This document shows, piece after piece, positions 43,503 to 51,233 of a DNA stretch of 64,000 nucleotides. The position numbers and the translations under genes were made by a program. Source of the stretch: JABDJL01 sp963664065 (lineage in GTDB: Bacteria > Pseudomonadota > Gammaproteobacteria > Xanthomonadales > SZUA-36); contig OY760942.1 in assembly GCA_963664065.1 (NCBI GenBank), positions 1,984,001 to 2,048,000 of the forward strand, read 5' to 3'. Each line of letters starts with the position of its first letter. The first letter of the stretch is position 1. The notes under the pieces were generated by a model. It worked only from the letters and a program-made list of their open reading frames with translations, ran no database searches and was not told where the DNA came from.

Positions 43503-43607
43503 CTGGGTTGTATCAAATAGGTTGACCACGTCATCATGCTGGATCCTGGATAGGGTTCGACCCAGGCTTTGATCCGGTAGCGGGGTGGCAATTCTTGTTG
43601 TAGTACT

Positions 43608-43624
43608 AAATATGAGCTATATTT
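43608..43624. promoter_or_regulatory. likely operator of the phd-parE module
   Basis: The near-palindrome AAATATGAGCTATATTT, centred on AGCT, lies 30 bases before the antitoxin start. Phd/YefM antitoxins autorepress by binding palindromes in this position. GAGGAA at 43641-43646 is the ribosome-binding site. Confidence 0.45.
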
Positions 43625-43653
43625 GATGCTATGTTGATTAGAGGAATTCCCTG

Positions 43654-43935
43654 GTGAAATTAAGTTCGGCAGTGAAATCTATAAGTTATTTGAAACAACA
43701 CACTGCGGACGCGGTGAAAGAAGTCAATGAAAGCAGCAGCCCCATGGTGATTACTCAAAATGGTGAAGCAAAAGCAGTATTGATGGATATTGTGGCGTAT
43801 GAACAGGTGCAAGAATCATTTGCACTCTTAAAAATGCTTGCGCAAAGCAAACAAAGTTACCAGCAGGGCAAGCATAAGCCGGCCAGGAAAGCACTGGCAG
43901 ATGTCCGAAAACAACTCAAGGTCAGGGGCTATTGA
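43654..43935 (+). CDS. type II antitoxin, Phd/YefM family
   Basis: 93 residues, GTG start after GAGGAA. The N-terminal Phd fold (VKSISYLKQHTADAVKEVNESSSPMVITQNGEAKAVLMDIVAYE) binds DNA. The C-terminal basic/polar tail would wrap the toxin. Its stop overlaps the toxin start, so antitoxin is made first. It would neutralise the adjacent ParE-type toxin. Confidence 0.9.
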   Translation: MKLSSAVKSISYLKQHTADAVKEVNESSSPMVITQNGEAKAVLMDIVAYEQVQESFALLKMLAQSKQSYQQGKHKPARKALADVRKQLKVRGY

Positions 43936-44258
43936 AACGTTACCTTGTTCGCCTCACCGAAGAAGTTGAATCTGACCTGCTCGACCTGTTCGAATACATC
44001 GCGAGAAAAGACTCGATTGAAAATGCCTGGTATGTGCTGGATAAGCTCGATACGTTGATATTGAGCTTAGACCAACAACCCGAACGGGGGCATCACCCTC
44101 CAGAGCTGCATAAACATGGAGTGAAGGATTACCGGGAAGTATTTTTTAAGCCATACCGGGTCATCTATGAGGTGATCGGAAATCACGTGGTTGTTTTAGG
44201 CTGTTTTGATGGGCGCCGTGATATGCAGCTGTTACTGGAGCGTCGGTTGCTGAGGTAG
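43932..44258 (+). CDS. type II toxin, RelE/ParE superfamily
   Basis: 108 residues, TTG start overlapping the antitoxin stop. Plasmid-stabilisation ParE-like fold: YLVRLTEEVESDLLDLFEYIARKDS, LSLDQQPERGHHPPEL, KDYREVFFKPYRVIYEVIGNHVVVLGCFDGRRDMQLLLERR. ParE toxins poison gyrase while RelE toxins cut mRNA; the helix-rich N-terminus and absence of a clear RelE catalytic set favour ParE. First pair of the 43.6-47.5 kb island. Confidence 0.88.
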   Translation: MKRYLVRLTEEVESDLLDLFEYIARKDSIENAWYVLDKLDTLILSLDQQPERGHHPPELHKHGVKDYREVFFKPYRVIYEVIGNHVVVLGCFDGRRDMQLLLERRLLR

Positions 44259-44352
44259 TGCAAAAACGTTTCCTAATCGCCGCCCGCAAGCAGGTCCCCG
44301 TGTCAGGCCCGTGGCGGCAGTACAAGCCCGGAGTGATAGATCGAACCTGGCA

Positions 44353-44652
44353 CTAAGCCGCTCTAGTTGAAACTTCACGTTCAATGCTTGCTCCGACAGA
44401 TCTCTTTGCGGTTTCCAGTTCGAAGCGTTTCTGCAAGTTAACCCAGAATTCAGGTGTGGTTTTGAAATAACGCGCCAGGCGTAACGCGGTTTCCGCCGTG
44501 ATGCCACGGCCTTCCCTTGCAATTTCATTAACACGGGCCGCTGTGACACCAAGATGCCGGGCAAGCGCATTAGAAGAAAGGCCGAGAGGAATCATAAACT
44601 CTTCTCGCAGAATTTCTCCGGGGTGGATCGGGTCCAAAAGTTCCTTAGTCAT
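44353..44652 (-). CDS. higA: HigA-family antitoxin, orphan
   Basis: 99 residues from the ATG at 44652. HigA pattern: LDPIHPGEILREEFMIPLGLSSNALARHLGVTAARVNEIAREGRGITAETALRLARYFKTTPEFWVNLQKRFELETA. In HigBA modules the RelE-like toxin gene higB precedes higA; none is found in the roughly 220 bases upstream, so this antitoxin is alone. Its last third is duplicated at 46594-46705. Confidence 0.86.
   Translation of the reverse strand: MTKELLDPIHPGEILREEFMIPLGLSSNALARHLGVTAARVNEIAREGRGITAETALRLARYFKTTPEFWVNLQKRFELETAKRSVGASIEREVSTRAA
44359..44470. repeat. 112-bp direct repeat, copy 1 (within higA)
   Basis: It differs from 46594-46705 at only about four positions and has the same orientation. It encodes the HigA C-terminus. 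The two copies flank the UPF0158 gene and the ATPase gene, as expected after a duplication or unequal exchange. Confidence 0.9.
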
Positions 44653-44768
44653 AGCTAAAACCTGCAAGTGTCAGTGATAATCAACTATCTCAATCTTCCA
44701 CGCCATCGTTCCAGCGAAAGCAGAAGCCCAGGAGTCTGTCGGGGACGCCGCTCTTACAATCCCGTAGG

Positions 44769-44786
44769 GTGGACATTTATGTCCAC
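44769..44786. repeat. short perfect palindrome in 200-bp gene-free stretch
   Basis: GTGGACA-TTTA-TGTCCAC lies in the 44668-44869 gap within TAGGGTGGACATTTATGTCC-type sequence. It lacks a T-run, so it is probably a dispersed extragenic palindrome rather than a terminator. No other signal is seen in the gap. Confidence 0.4.
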
Positions 44787-44869
44787 GCGTTGCCTGGAGT
44801 CACCGCGGGGTCGCGCCTCTCGCTGGAACAACCGGGATTAAGGCTTTTCGTTCTTATCTGGCTCGCTTT

Positions 44870-45286
44870 CTACCGTGAACCCTCGTCCCTGGCCCACTCA
44901 TACAGTGCTTCTCGGGTGGCTGACGCCTCGAATTTGTACCATTCCTCGAGTAACTCGCAAGCATCGAGGAGGTCTTTGTAATGGGAATAGGCTCCTTTAC
45001 GACGAAAAATGGCATCTACTTCATCATATCTACCCGGGAGTGCCCGGGATACAAACCGCATGACAAGTCGTTTTCCAAGGTCCAGATCCCGTTTGTCTGG
45101 CGTCTGGGCATACTGACTGGTGTCTTCGATGTCGTCGGGTATTTCTTGTTCCTCGGCGTCATAATCTTCGGACGTATAGTAGATTTTGCCGGTATTACGG
45201 CAGATGTATGCAAGGCTTTCATAGAAAGAGTCGTAACTGGTGAAATCCACAGCCATTTCGAGATCTGTGTACTTAATAGTAGGCAC
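44870..45286 (-). CDS. UPF0158 family protein
   Basis: 138 residues from a GTG at 45286, 13 bases after the ATPase stop. This start keeps the family N-terminus PTIKYTDLEMAVDF. AYICRNTGKIYYTSEDYD, EIPDDIEDTSQY, DKRDLDLGKRLVMRFVSRALP and IFRRKGAYSHYKDLLDACELLEEWYKFE are UPF0158 blocks. The function is unknown to me. The close spacing behind the AAA ATPase suggests co-expression in this accessory island. Confidence 0.8.
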   Translation of the reverse strand: MPTIKYTDLEMAVDFTSYDSFYESLAYICRNTGKIYYTSEDYDAEEQEIPDDIEDTSQYAQTPDKRDLDLGKRLVMRFVSRALPGRYDEVDAIFRRKGAYSHYKDLLDACELLEEWYKFEASATREALYEWARDEGSR

Positions 45287-45299
45287 AAAATTGATGGTA

Positions 45300-46427
45300 T
45301 CAATATAGTGAAAATTCAGCCAGAAAGTCTTTGGCCGATTCGATGCGTTCACCCCCGGGGAAGGATTTGTTCTGTGCGAGATCACCAACGACCTGCACCC
45401 GGCCCAGGGGTTCCTTTACCAGAAATTTTTTAAAATTGGGGCTCAAACTGTCGTCTTTCCATTTTACTTCAATGAGTTGGTGTGGTTGTTTTTCCCGTGT
45501 GACGAGAAAATCGATTTCTTGCCAATCTTTGTTCCTGATGTAGTGCAAAGCGAAGTCTTCACCATCCACATCCTGGGCCCGGTGAATTTCTTTCAGCAAG
45601 GCACAGGCCACCAGGTTTTCCAGTTTGATGCCATGGTCTCCTTGTACCATGCCGTTGTCATGGAGATAGTACTTGGGCTCCTTCAGCAGTGCGCGGGCGA
45701 TGTTTTTATGGAAAGGCGTGACCTTAAAGATCACGTATAGGTCTTCCAGCAGTTTTAACCAGTGCTGGATGGTGTTGGGGCTTTTTTGCAGGTCACGGGC
45801 GAGAGAATTACCGGAAACGGGACTGCCCACTCGCGCGCGCAGTAACTCAATCAATGTTTCGATGGACTGAATGTCCCGGACCGCCGAAAGCGTCAGCAAG
45901 TCTTGTTTCAGAATCAGGTCGACATGAGAGCGTTTCCAGCGATTATAGAACCGCCGTGTACCCTTCAGGAAAGGCTCCGGAAATCCACCTAAGCTCATCA
46001 GCCGGGTAAAACTTTCATCTCTGTCCAGGCCCGAAAACGCCAGCGCTTCTTTCAGATCTAACGGATGAAGCCGAAACTGAAAATGTCTTCCCGCCAGTGA
46101 ATCGCCCACCTTGCGGAAAACGGCGAGTTTGGCACTACCCGTGACCAGCAGGGCGGGTGGCAGGCCCTCTACATCGTAAATTCCTTTCAGCCAGGCTTTC
46201 CAGTGCTCCATTTTGTGAAGTTCACCAAAGATCACCAGCGCTTTTTGCCGGTCCCAGCTCTTTTCCTTGAACAATAAACGGTGTTCTGCGAGGTCGTAAT
46301 TAATGTATTGATAGTCGGAATGCAGCATCTTGGACAGGGTGGTTTTACCAACTTGCCGGGGGCCGGTCAGTAGCAGAATCTTGTGACCCAGATCTTCCGT
46401 AAGCGCAGCATTCAGGTATCTTTCCAT
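45300..46427 (-). CDS. AAA_14/DUF4143 ATPase
   Basis: 375 residues. Walker A GPRQVGKTTLSK (about 22-33). The Walker B region reads ALVIFGELHKMEHWKAWLKGIYD, where most relatives have Asp-Glu; here Asp is Gly. Sensor-like LLVTGSAKL follows. The C-terminal DUF4143 domain has a nuclease-like core (WQEIDFLVTR ... LIEVKWK, D and ExK of PD-(D/E)xK). These proteins are frequent in accessory islands; a defence or toxin-related role is often suggested but not proven. Confidence 0.85.
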   Translation of the reverse strand: MERYLNAALTEDLGHKILLLTGPRQVGKTTLSKMLHSDYQYINYDLAEHRLLFKEKSWDRQKALVIFGELHKMEHWKAWLKGIYDVEGLPPALLVTGSAKLAVFRKVGDSLAGRHFQFRLHPLDLKEALAFSGLDRDESFTRLMSLGGFPEPFLKGTRRFYNRWKRSHVDLILKQDLLTLSAVRDIQSIETLIELLRARVGSPVSGNSLARDLQKSPNTIQHWLKLLEDLYVIFKVTPFHKNIARALLKEPKYYLHDNGMVQGDHGIKLENLVACALLKEIHRAQDVDGEDFALHYIRNKDWQEIDFLVTREKQPHQLIEVKWKDDSLSPNFKKFLVKEPLGRVQVVGDLAQNKSFPGGERIESAKDFLAEFSLY

Positions 46428-46581
46428 AGCGATAGCCCGGTGGTTATTGTCAGACTATTTTTCACTAAACTGAAAAAAAGTCAAGACTATTTTGCAATTG
46501 GGTGAAAAATAGTCGGATCAAATGCGACATGGTATTTCAGGATTGGCCCCTGTGTTCTGAGTATGGACGCTTTTGGATGCA

Positions 46582-46710
46582 CTACACATAGGTCGCTATA
46601 GTTGAAACTTCACGTTCAATTGTTGCTCCGACAGATCTCTTTGCGGTTTCCAGTTCGAAGCGTTTCTGCAAGTTAACCCAGAATTCAGGTGTGGTTTTGA
46701 AATAATGAAC
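46582..46710 (-). pseudogene. higA 3' fragment (duplicate)
   Basis: It encodes only YFKTTPEFWVNLQKRFELET...KRSVGATIEREVST, the last 37 or so residues of the HigA at 44353 with one visible substitution. It is followed by unrelated codons and preceded by no HTH, so it is a non-functional partial copy. Confidence 0.85.
46594..46705. repeat. 112-bp direct repeat, copy 2
   Basis: Near-identical direct copy of 44359-44470, bounding the 2.2-kb UPF0158/ATPase segment on its other side. Confidence 0.9.
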
Positions 46711-46870
46711 AGCATCGCCGTGGGGGCCTGCCCCGGACATGATCCGGGGACGTGCCTCCTTCATTAAACTCATGTAGTTTTGCTGCCTGTTGGAAAATCA
46801 AATTCTTTTCTTTCAGTTGCGGGCGTATTACAATGTCTTACATACTATCTGATCTTTACCGGACATTGTT

Positions 46871-47086
46871 ATGGGCACCCTGACTATCCGCATCGACGAA
46901 GAGCTTGAAAACAGTCTGGAGCAGCTCGCAAGGAGCCAACATCGGACCAAGAGTGATTTGGCCAGGGAGATGTTGCGAAAACGCGTCGCCGTTGAGCGAT
47001 TCCACGAATTGCGGCGCAGGGCGCTACCCCTCGCTGAGGCTGCGGGTTATTTAACTGACGAAGATACCTTTCGCGATATTTCGTGA
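46871..47086 (+). CDS. ribbon-helix-helix antitoxin
   Basis: 71 residues. N-terminal RHH/CopG fold LTIRIDEELENSLEQLARSQHRTKSDLAREMLRKRV, then a toxin-binding tail (LAEAAGYLTDEDTFRDIS). Its stop overlaps the GTG of the PIN gene by three bases, a coupled antitoxin-toxin arrangement. Confidence 0.85.
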   Translation: MGTLTIRIDEELENSLEQLARSQHRTKSDLAREMLRKRVAVERFHELRRRALPLAEAAGYLTDEDTFRDIS

Positions 47087-47493
47087 GGGTTTTCCTCGAT
47101 ACCAATGTGCTGGCCAGCGCCCTGGCCACTCGCGGATTATGTACGGAACTATTCGAACTTGTTCTGCAAGGTCACGAGTTGCTCATTTCAGAACCCGTTC
47201 TTCAGGAACTGGAACGCATACTTCCCGGAAAACTTGGTCAGTCGAAACTGGTCACGGATGGGTTTGTAGCCCTGCTTCGTGCTGAGGCTCTTCTTACTAC
47301 CGCCGAGCATCCCTTTCCCGCACTACCTGATCCTCACGACGAAGCAATCATTGCATCTGCACTTTCAGGACAGGCAGAAGGTTTCATTACCGGTGACAAG
47401 GCTCTGCTGGAGCTGCAACACATCGAAAAACTGCCAGTGATGTCCCCCCGCCAATTTTGGCAGGTGTTAGCCGAAGGAAGCGGGCCGGGTTGA
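47083..47493 (+). CDS. PIN-domain toxin (COG1569 type)
   Basis: 136 residues, GTG start. PIN fold with acidic metal-binding residues: Asp in VFLDTNVLASAL, Glu in EPVLQELERIL, Asp/Glu in PDPHDEAIIASAL, Asp in FITGDKALLEL. PIN toxins are Mg-dependent ribonucleases held by the cognate RHH antitoxin. Last gene of the island. Confidence 0.88.
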   Translation: MRVFLDTNVLASALATRGLCTELFELVLQGHELLISEPVLQELERILPGKLGQSKLVTDGFVALLRAEALLTTAEHPFPALPDPHDEAIIASALSGQAEGFITGDKALLELQHIEKLPVMSPRQFWQVLAEGSGPG

Positions 47494-47538
47494 CCTGACA
47501 GTGGAGAACTGGGTATAGGTGCTTAAGAGCACCGCGTT

Positions 47539-47692
47539 CGGTGATCTCTCCCACAAGCAGAATCAAATTTGTGGCAGTAGGAGAACATTCGCGATGTGGT
47601 CATCGCTCCCACAATTCATAGGAACAGTGTGCAAGCTCAAGGAATTCGCGATTAAAAATCGCTCCCACAAAAACGGTCGCTCCCACAGTTCT
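47539..47692. repeat. REP-like palindromic repeats upstream of gmd
   Basis: Several copies of a unit of the type TTCGCGATTAAAAATCGCTCCCACA, with shorter variants (GCGATGTGGTCATCGCTCCCACA, CGGTCGCTCCCACA). The inner inverted GCGAT/ATCGC gives hairpins. They fill the roughly 240-bp gap before gmd. Confidence 0.8.
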
Positions 47693-47732
47693 TTCATATA
47701 ATGAAGCGATTGGAACCGGAGTTTGGTAGTTG

Positions 47733-48842
47733 ATGGGCAAAACGGCGTTGATTACGGGTATTACGGGTCAGGATGGGGCTTATCTGGCTGAGTTTTTACT
47801 GGACAAGGGGTATGACGTGCACGGCATCAAGCGGCGTGCGTCGCTGATCAACACCCAGCGCATCGATCACCTGTATGAAGATCCACACATCGAGAATGCA
47901 AAACTGCACCTGCACTATGGTGATATGACCGATGCCTCAAGCCTGCAGCGTACCATTCAGGCTGTTCAGCCCGATGAGATTTATAACCTCGCCGCCCAGA
48001 GCCACGTAGCAGTGTCTTTCGAAGAGCCTGAATATACCGCGGAGTCCGATGCGGTGGGTACACTGCGCATCCTGGAATGCATCCGTAACCTGGGGATGGA
48101 GAAGAAGACGCGGTTTTACCAGGCATCCACTTCGGAGATGTTCGGCAAGGTGCGCGAAACGCCGCAGACGGAAAGCACACCGTTCTACCCGCGCTCGCCC
48201 TATGGCGCGGCCAAGTTATACGCCTACTGGATCACGATTAATTACCGTGAGTCCTACGGCATGTTTGCCTGTAACGGCATTCTGTTCAATCGCGAATCCC
48301 CTCAACGGGGTGAGACCTTTGTCACTCGTAAGATCACCCGCGGCCTGGCCCGGATTGCACACGGACTGGATCATTGTGTGTACCGGGGTAACCTGGATGC
48401 ACGGCGCGATTGGGGCCATGCAAAAGACTTTATCGAGGCGCAGTGGCTGATGTTGCAACAGGATCAACCGGATGATTTTGTGATTGCCACAGGTGTTCAG
48501 CATTCGGTGCGGGATTTTGTGAATGCCGCCGCCAGTGCCATGGATTTCGAACTGGCCTGGGAAGGGCAGGGTGAGCAAGAATATGCCCGGGTTTCTTCCT
48601 GTGACCTGGTTTACCCGTGGCTGGTTGTCGGGGATGTCGTGGTGAAGGTTGATCCGCGTTATTACCGGCCGGCCGAGGTGGAGACTTTGTTGGGTGATGC
48701 CTCGAAAGCACGCGAGGTGCTGGGTTGGGAGCCGAAGATTTCGTTTGAGCAGATGGTTGAGGAGATGGTTGAGAATGATTTGCGGTTGGCGCGTGAGGAA
48801 GCTTTGGTGAGGGTGGATAGGGATTGGCCAAGTGGGAGGTGA
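47733..48842 (+). CDS. gmd: GDP-mannose 4,6-dehydratase
   Basis: 369 residues from ATG 47733 (a TTG three bases earlier is less likely). Extended SDR: NAD motif ITGITGQDGAYLAEFLL at residues about 6-22, the RRASLINTQRIDHLY NADP loop, active-site Tyr in RSPYGAAKLYAYW, and RRDWGHAKDFI. It converts GDP-mannose to GDP-4-keto-6-deoxymannose, the precursor of GDP-fucose and related sugars. Followed by fcl. Confidence 0.95.
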   Translation: MGKTALITGITGQDGAYLAEFLLDKGYDVHGIKRRASLINTQRIDHLYEDPHIENAKLHLHYGDMTDASSLQRTIQAVQPDEIYNLAAQSHVAVSFEEPEYTAESDAVGTLRILECIRNLGMEKKTRFYQASTSEMFGKVRETPQTESTPFYPRSPYGAAKLYAYWITINYRESYGMFACNGILFNRESPQRGETFVTRKITRGLARIAHGLDHCVYRGNLDARRDWGHAKDFIEAQWLMLQQDQPDDFVIATGVQHSVRDFVNAAASAMDFELAWEGQGEQEYARVSSCDLVYPWLVVGDVVVKVDPRYYRPAEVETLLGDASKAREVLGWEPKISFEQMVEEMVENDLRLAREEALVRVDRDWPSGR

Positions 48843-48860
48843 AGTGCAAGAGCTAGAGCA

Positions 48861-48985
48861 AGAGCTTCGCGATCAGTGATTGCTCCTACAAATTTCCGGC
48901 GCACCTGCAATAACTGGAAGAATTCGCGATGTGGTCATCGCTCCCACAATGATCATCGCTCCCACAAAAACGATCGCTCCTACGT
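48861..48985. repeat. REP-like repeats between gmd and fcl
   Basis: Units such as TTCGCGATGTGGTCATCGCTCCCACA and ATCATCGCTCCCACA repeat up to the fcl start. They leave little room for a separate promoter, so gmd and fcl are probably co-transcribed through them. Confidence 0.78.
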
Positions 48986-48987
48986 AA

Positions 48988-49866
48988 ATGAAGGATAAAA
49001 CAAAGATATTTATTGCCGGGCACCGGGGCATGGTGGGATCGGCGTTGGTGCGGCGGCTTGAAGGTGACAAGTTGATTACCCGCACACACTCCGAGGTGGA
49101 TTTGACGCGACAGAAGCAGGTCGAGGATTTCTTCGGCGACGAACAGATTGACCAGGTATATCTCGCCGCCGCTCGGGTTGGGGGCATAGGCGCCAACGAT
49201 CGCTTTCCCGCCGAATTTATCTATAAAAACCTGTTGATTGAGGCCAACTTGATCCATGCGGCACACAGATCGGGGGTGGGTAGATTGTTATTGCTGGGTA
49301 GTTCTTGCATCTACCCGCGCGATGCGGCCCAGCCCATGCGCGAGGACGCCTTGCTAACCGGGCCGCTGGAAATGACCAACGAGCCCTATGCAGTGGCCAA
49401 GATTGCCGGTATCAAGCTGTGTGAGTCCTACAACCGGCAGCATGGCGCCGATTTTCGTAGTGTGATGCCGACCAATCTGTATGGGCCCAATGATAATTTT
49501 GACCTGGAGACAAGTCATGCCTTGCCTGCATTGTTGCGCAAGGCTTACCAGTCCAGGCTGGATGAAGTAGATCAGCTGGAGGTTTGGGGTAGCGGCGAGC
49601 CAAGGCGTGAGTTTTTGCACGTGGATGATGTTGCCGATGCCTGCGTGCACCTGATGGGTCTGTCGAATGAAAGCTACTGGTCGGTGGCGCAACCGCGCTG
49701 TTCGCACATTAATGTAGGGGCTGGAAAAGACATCAGTATTGGCGAGTTGGCGGAGTTGGTTTCGGAGGTGGCGCGTTTTGAGGGGGAACTTGTTTTTGAT
49801 GCTTCTAGGCCGGATGGGACGCCGCGTAAGTTGTTGGATGTGGGGCGGATGGAGGCTTTACGGTGA
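48988..49866 (+). CDS. fcl: GDP-L-fucose synthase, C-terminus shortened
   Basis: 292 residues, about 25 fewer than usual. NADP motif IAGHRGMVGSALVRRL, the GSSCIYP segment, active-site Tyr in NEPYAVAKIAGIKLCESY, and PRREFLHVDDVADAC. It epimerises and reduces GDP-4-keto-6-deoxymannose. The family normally continues after DVGRMEAL with a GW...GL..G terminal helix; here TGA occurs two codons later and a REP begins within about 30 bases. Activity may be retained, since the lost part is peripheral, but this is uncertain. Confidence 0.9.
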   Translation: MKDKTKIFIAGHRGMVGSALVRRLEGDKLITRTHSEVDLTRQKQVEDFFGDEQIDQVYLAAARVGGIGANDRFPAEFIYKNLLIEANLIHAAHRSGVGRLLLLGSSCIYPRDAAQPMREDALLTGPLEMTNEPYAVAKIAGIKLCESYNRQHGADFRSVMPTNLYGPNDNFDLETSHALPALLRKAYQSRLDEVDQLEVWGSGEPRREFLHVDDVADACVHLMGLSNESYWSVAQPRCSHINVGAGKDISIGELAELVSEVARFEGELVFDASRPDGTPRKLLDVGRMEALR

Positions 49867-49890
49867 GATCATTATTTGTATTAGAGATGT

Positions 49891-49922
49891 GTGTTGTGGG
49901 AGCGATTTGTAATCGCGAATTG
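49891..49922. repeat. REP unit after fcl
   Basis: TTGTGGGAGCGATTTGTAATCGCGAA, one full unit in the opposite orientation to those before gmd, directly behind the shortened fcl 3' end. Confidence 0.78.
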
Positions 49923-49953
49923 TATCGGTGGGCACGATTGAGAATCTCCTACA

Positions 49954-50358
49954 ATGATTGATCTGCACTGCCACCTGCTACCCGGCATCGACGACGGCGC
50001 CGAAGACATGCAAACTGCCCTGGCCATGGTCCGCATCGCGGTGGACGATGGCATCACCCATTGCGTACTCACCCTACATCTGCACGAAGGACGCTGGGAC
50101 AATCGTGCCCACCATTTAGTCGAATTGTGCGCTGATTTCCAGCAACAACTCGAAGCCGAAAACATCCCCTTGCTAGTCAGCTACAGCACCGAAGTCCGCA
50201 TCGGTCCGGAAATCCTGGGTTGGGTGGCCGCTGGTGACATCAACTACCTGGGCAAGTGGCAAGGCGATAACGTCATGTTGCTTGAACTACCACATGACCA
50301 AATCCCACCCGGTGCGGAAAAGCTCACCGCCTGGCTACCCGTCTTCCCTGATAGCTAA
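49954..50358 (+). pseudogene. CpsB/CapC-type tyrosine phosphatase, truncated after N-terminal half
   Basis: 134 residues of a family of about 250. PHP-like metal motif IDLHCHLLPGIDDGAEDMQTALAM matches CpsB/YwqE phosphatases, which dephosphorylate capsule tyrosine kinases. MLLELPHDQIPPGAEKLTAWL follows, then the frame stops at PVFPDS just where the AHPER active-site half should begin. In addition TPHxH is replaced by TLHLHEGRWDN. I read it as a decayed gene of the polysaccharide cluster. Confidence 0.75.
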
Positions 50359-50379
50359 TCAGAGAAGGCTGCCAACATA

Positions 50380-50413
50380 CAAGGAGCGAGGACCACCTCG
50401 CGGAGCTTTTTAG
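50380..50413 (+). terminator. rho-independent terminator after cpsB remnant
   Basis: GCGAGG-ACCA-CCTCGC hairpin with flanking GGAGC, followed by TTTTTAG. Confidence 0.55.
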
Positions 50414-50433
50414 TGTAATGAACGCAGAATTTA

Positions 50434-50466
50434 AGAATTCGCGAGCAAGTGCTCGCTCCCACAATC
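50434..50466. repeat. REP unit before vpsP-like gene
   Basis: AATTCGCGAGCAAGTGCTCGCTCCCACA, a variant with GCGAGCA/TGCTCGC arms. Confidence 0.75.
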
Positions 50467-50526
50467 TTCATTCACAATTGTGCTGTCTTGCACAATCTTG
50501 CGAATTCTTCCCGGTGAAACTTTTCT

Positions 50527-51225
50527 ATGAGAAAAGATGACCGCTTAAAAATCGGCATCCCACTAGTGATCGCGCTGGTAGCGCTCGCTGTATATTCCCT
50601 GGCCTGGGGACTGGCCAGTCTGGATTTTTGGCGGGCCACTCAGATCATGGCGCAACTGGATTCAGATGAAGCGCCCATCGAAGCAAAAAGGGAACTGCTG
50701 GCCAGAGGCATGCAGCACCTGGACAACGCGCAACGACTGGGAGGAGATCACCCGGACCTGTTCGGCCAGCGCGGCCAGTTGCTGTTCTGGCAGGCGCTCC
50801 ATCTTTCTCAAGCCGGGAAAGACCGCAGTGCACTACTGTCACAGGCATCAGAGCAATACCGCAAGGCGCTGGCCATGCGCCCGCTTTGGCCCTATTTTTG
50901 GGCCAACCTGGTGGTGGCCAAGGCTGAATGGGGCATTTTTGACCTGGAGTTTCGCAAGGCGCTGCGCCGTACCGTCGAAACAGGTCCCTGGGAACCACGC
51001 ATACAGCTTCAGCTGATCCGCCTGGATTTCATTGAACAGCATCGCCTTGACCCGCAAAGTCGTGAGCACATCGACGGGATGTTAATAAGAGCGCTGCAGA
51101 CTCAGCCAGCAGCGGTACTCGGGCTTGCTGTTGATCTCGGGAAAGTTCCGCGAGTCTGTGGTATGTCTGAAGCTGAACATTTAATACAGCAATGCGAGGG
51201 GCTGGGGTGGAGCCGGCCGGAGTAA
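50527..51225 (+). CDS. VpsP-like polysaccharide biosynthesis protein
   Basis: 232 residues. One N-terminal membrane helix (IGIPLVIALVALAVYSLAWGL), then a TPR-like helical periplasmic domain (RGMQHLDNAQRLGGDHPDLF, SQASEQYRKALAMRPLWPYFWANLVVAKAE). VpsP-family proteins occur in exopolysaccharide clusters next to polymerases; the biochemical role is unclear. Its position after gmd, fcl and the cpsB remnant supports that context. Confidence 0.65.
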   Translation: MRKDDRLKIGIPLVIALVALAVYSLAWGLASLDFWRATQIMAQLDSDEAPIEAKRELLARGMQHLDNAQRLGGDHPDLFGQRGQLLFWQALHLSQAGKDRSALLSQASEQYRKALAMRPLWPYFWANLVVAKAEWGIFDLEFRKALRRTVETGPWEPRIQLQLIRLDFIEQHRLDPQSREHIDGMLIRALQTQPAAVLGLAVDLGKVPRVCGMSEAEHLIQQCEGLGWSRPE

Positions 51226-51233
51226 GAAAAAGG

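Larger units (their letters stand above)
42270..43533 (+). mobile_element. IS3-family insertion sequence at truncated ffh
   Basis: 1264 bp. The left end TGACGTGGTC...TACAACCCAGTTAA and the right end (reverse complement TGACGTGGTC...ATACAACCCAGTTAA) match at the two blocks. Inside the left end CCCAGTTAA and TTAACTGGG form a hairpin just before orfA. No 3- or 4-bp target duplication is found at any offset near the ends (left flank TTGAAGAA, right flank TCATGCTG). Two transposase frames are intact with an A7 slippery run. Left flank is ffh; right flank is unrelated sequence. Confidence 0.9.

Noticed and set aside
43535..43607. GGGTTCGACCC segment right of the second IS3 considered as a tRNA remnant
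   Set aside because: Only a T-loop-like hairpin is present; no acceptor, D or anticodon arms can be drawn around it.
43534..43650. Search for the missing Ffh M domain beyond the IS3
   Set aside because: All three plus frames contain stops and none resembles the Met-rich, Gly-rich M domain.
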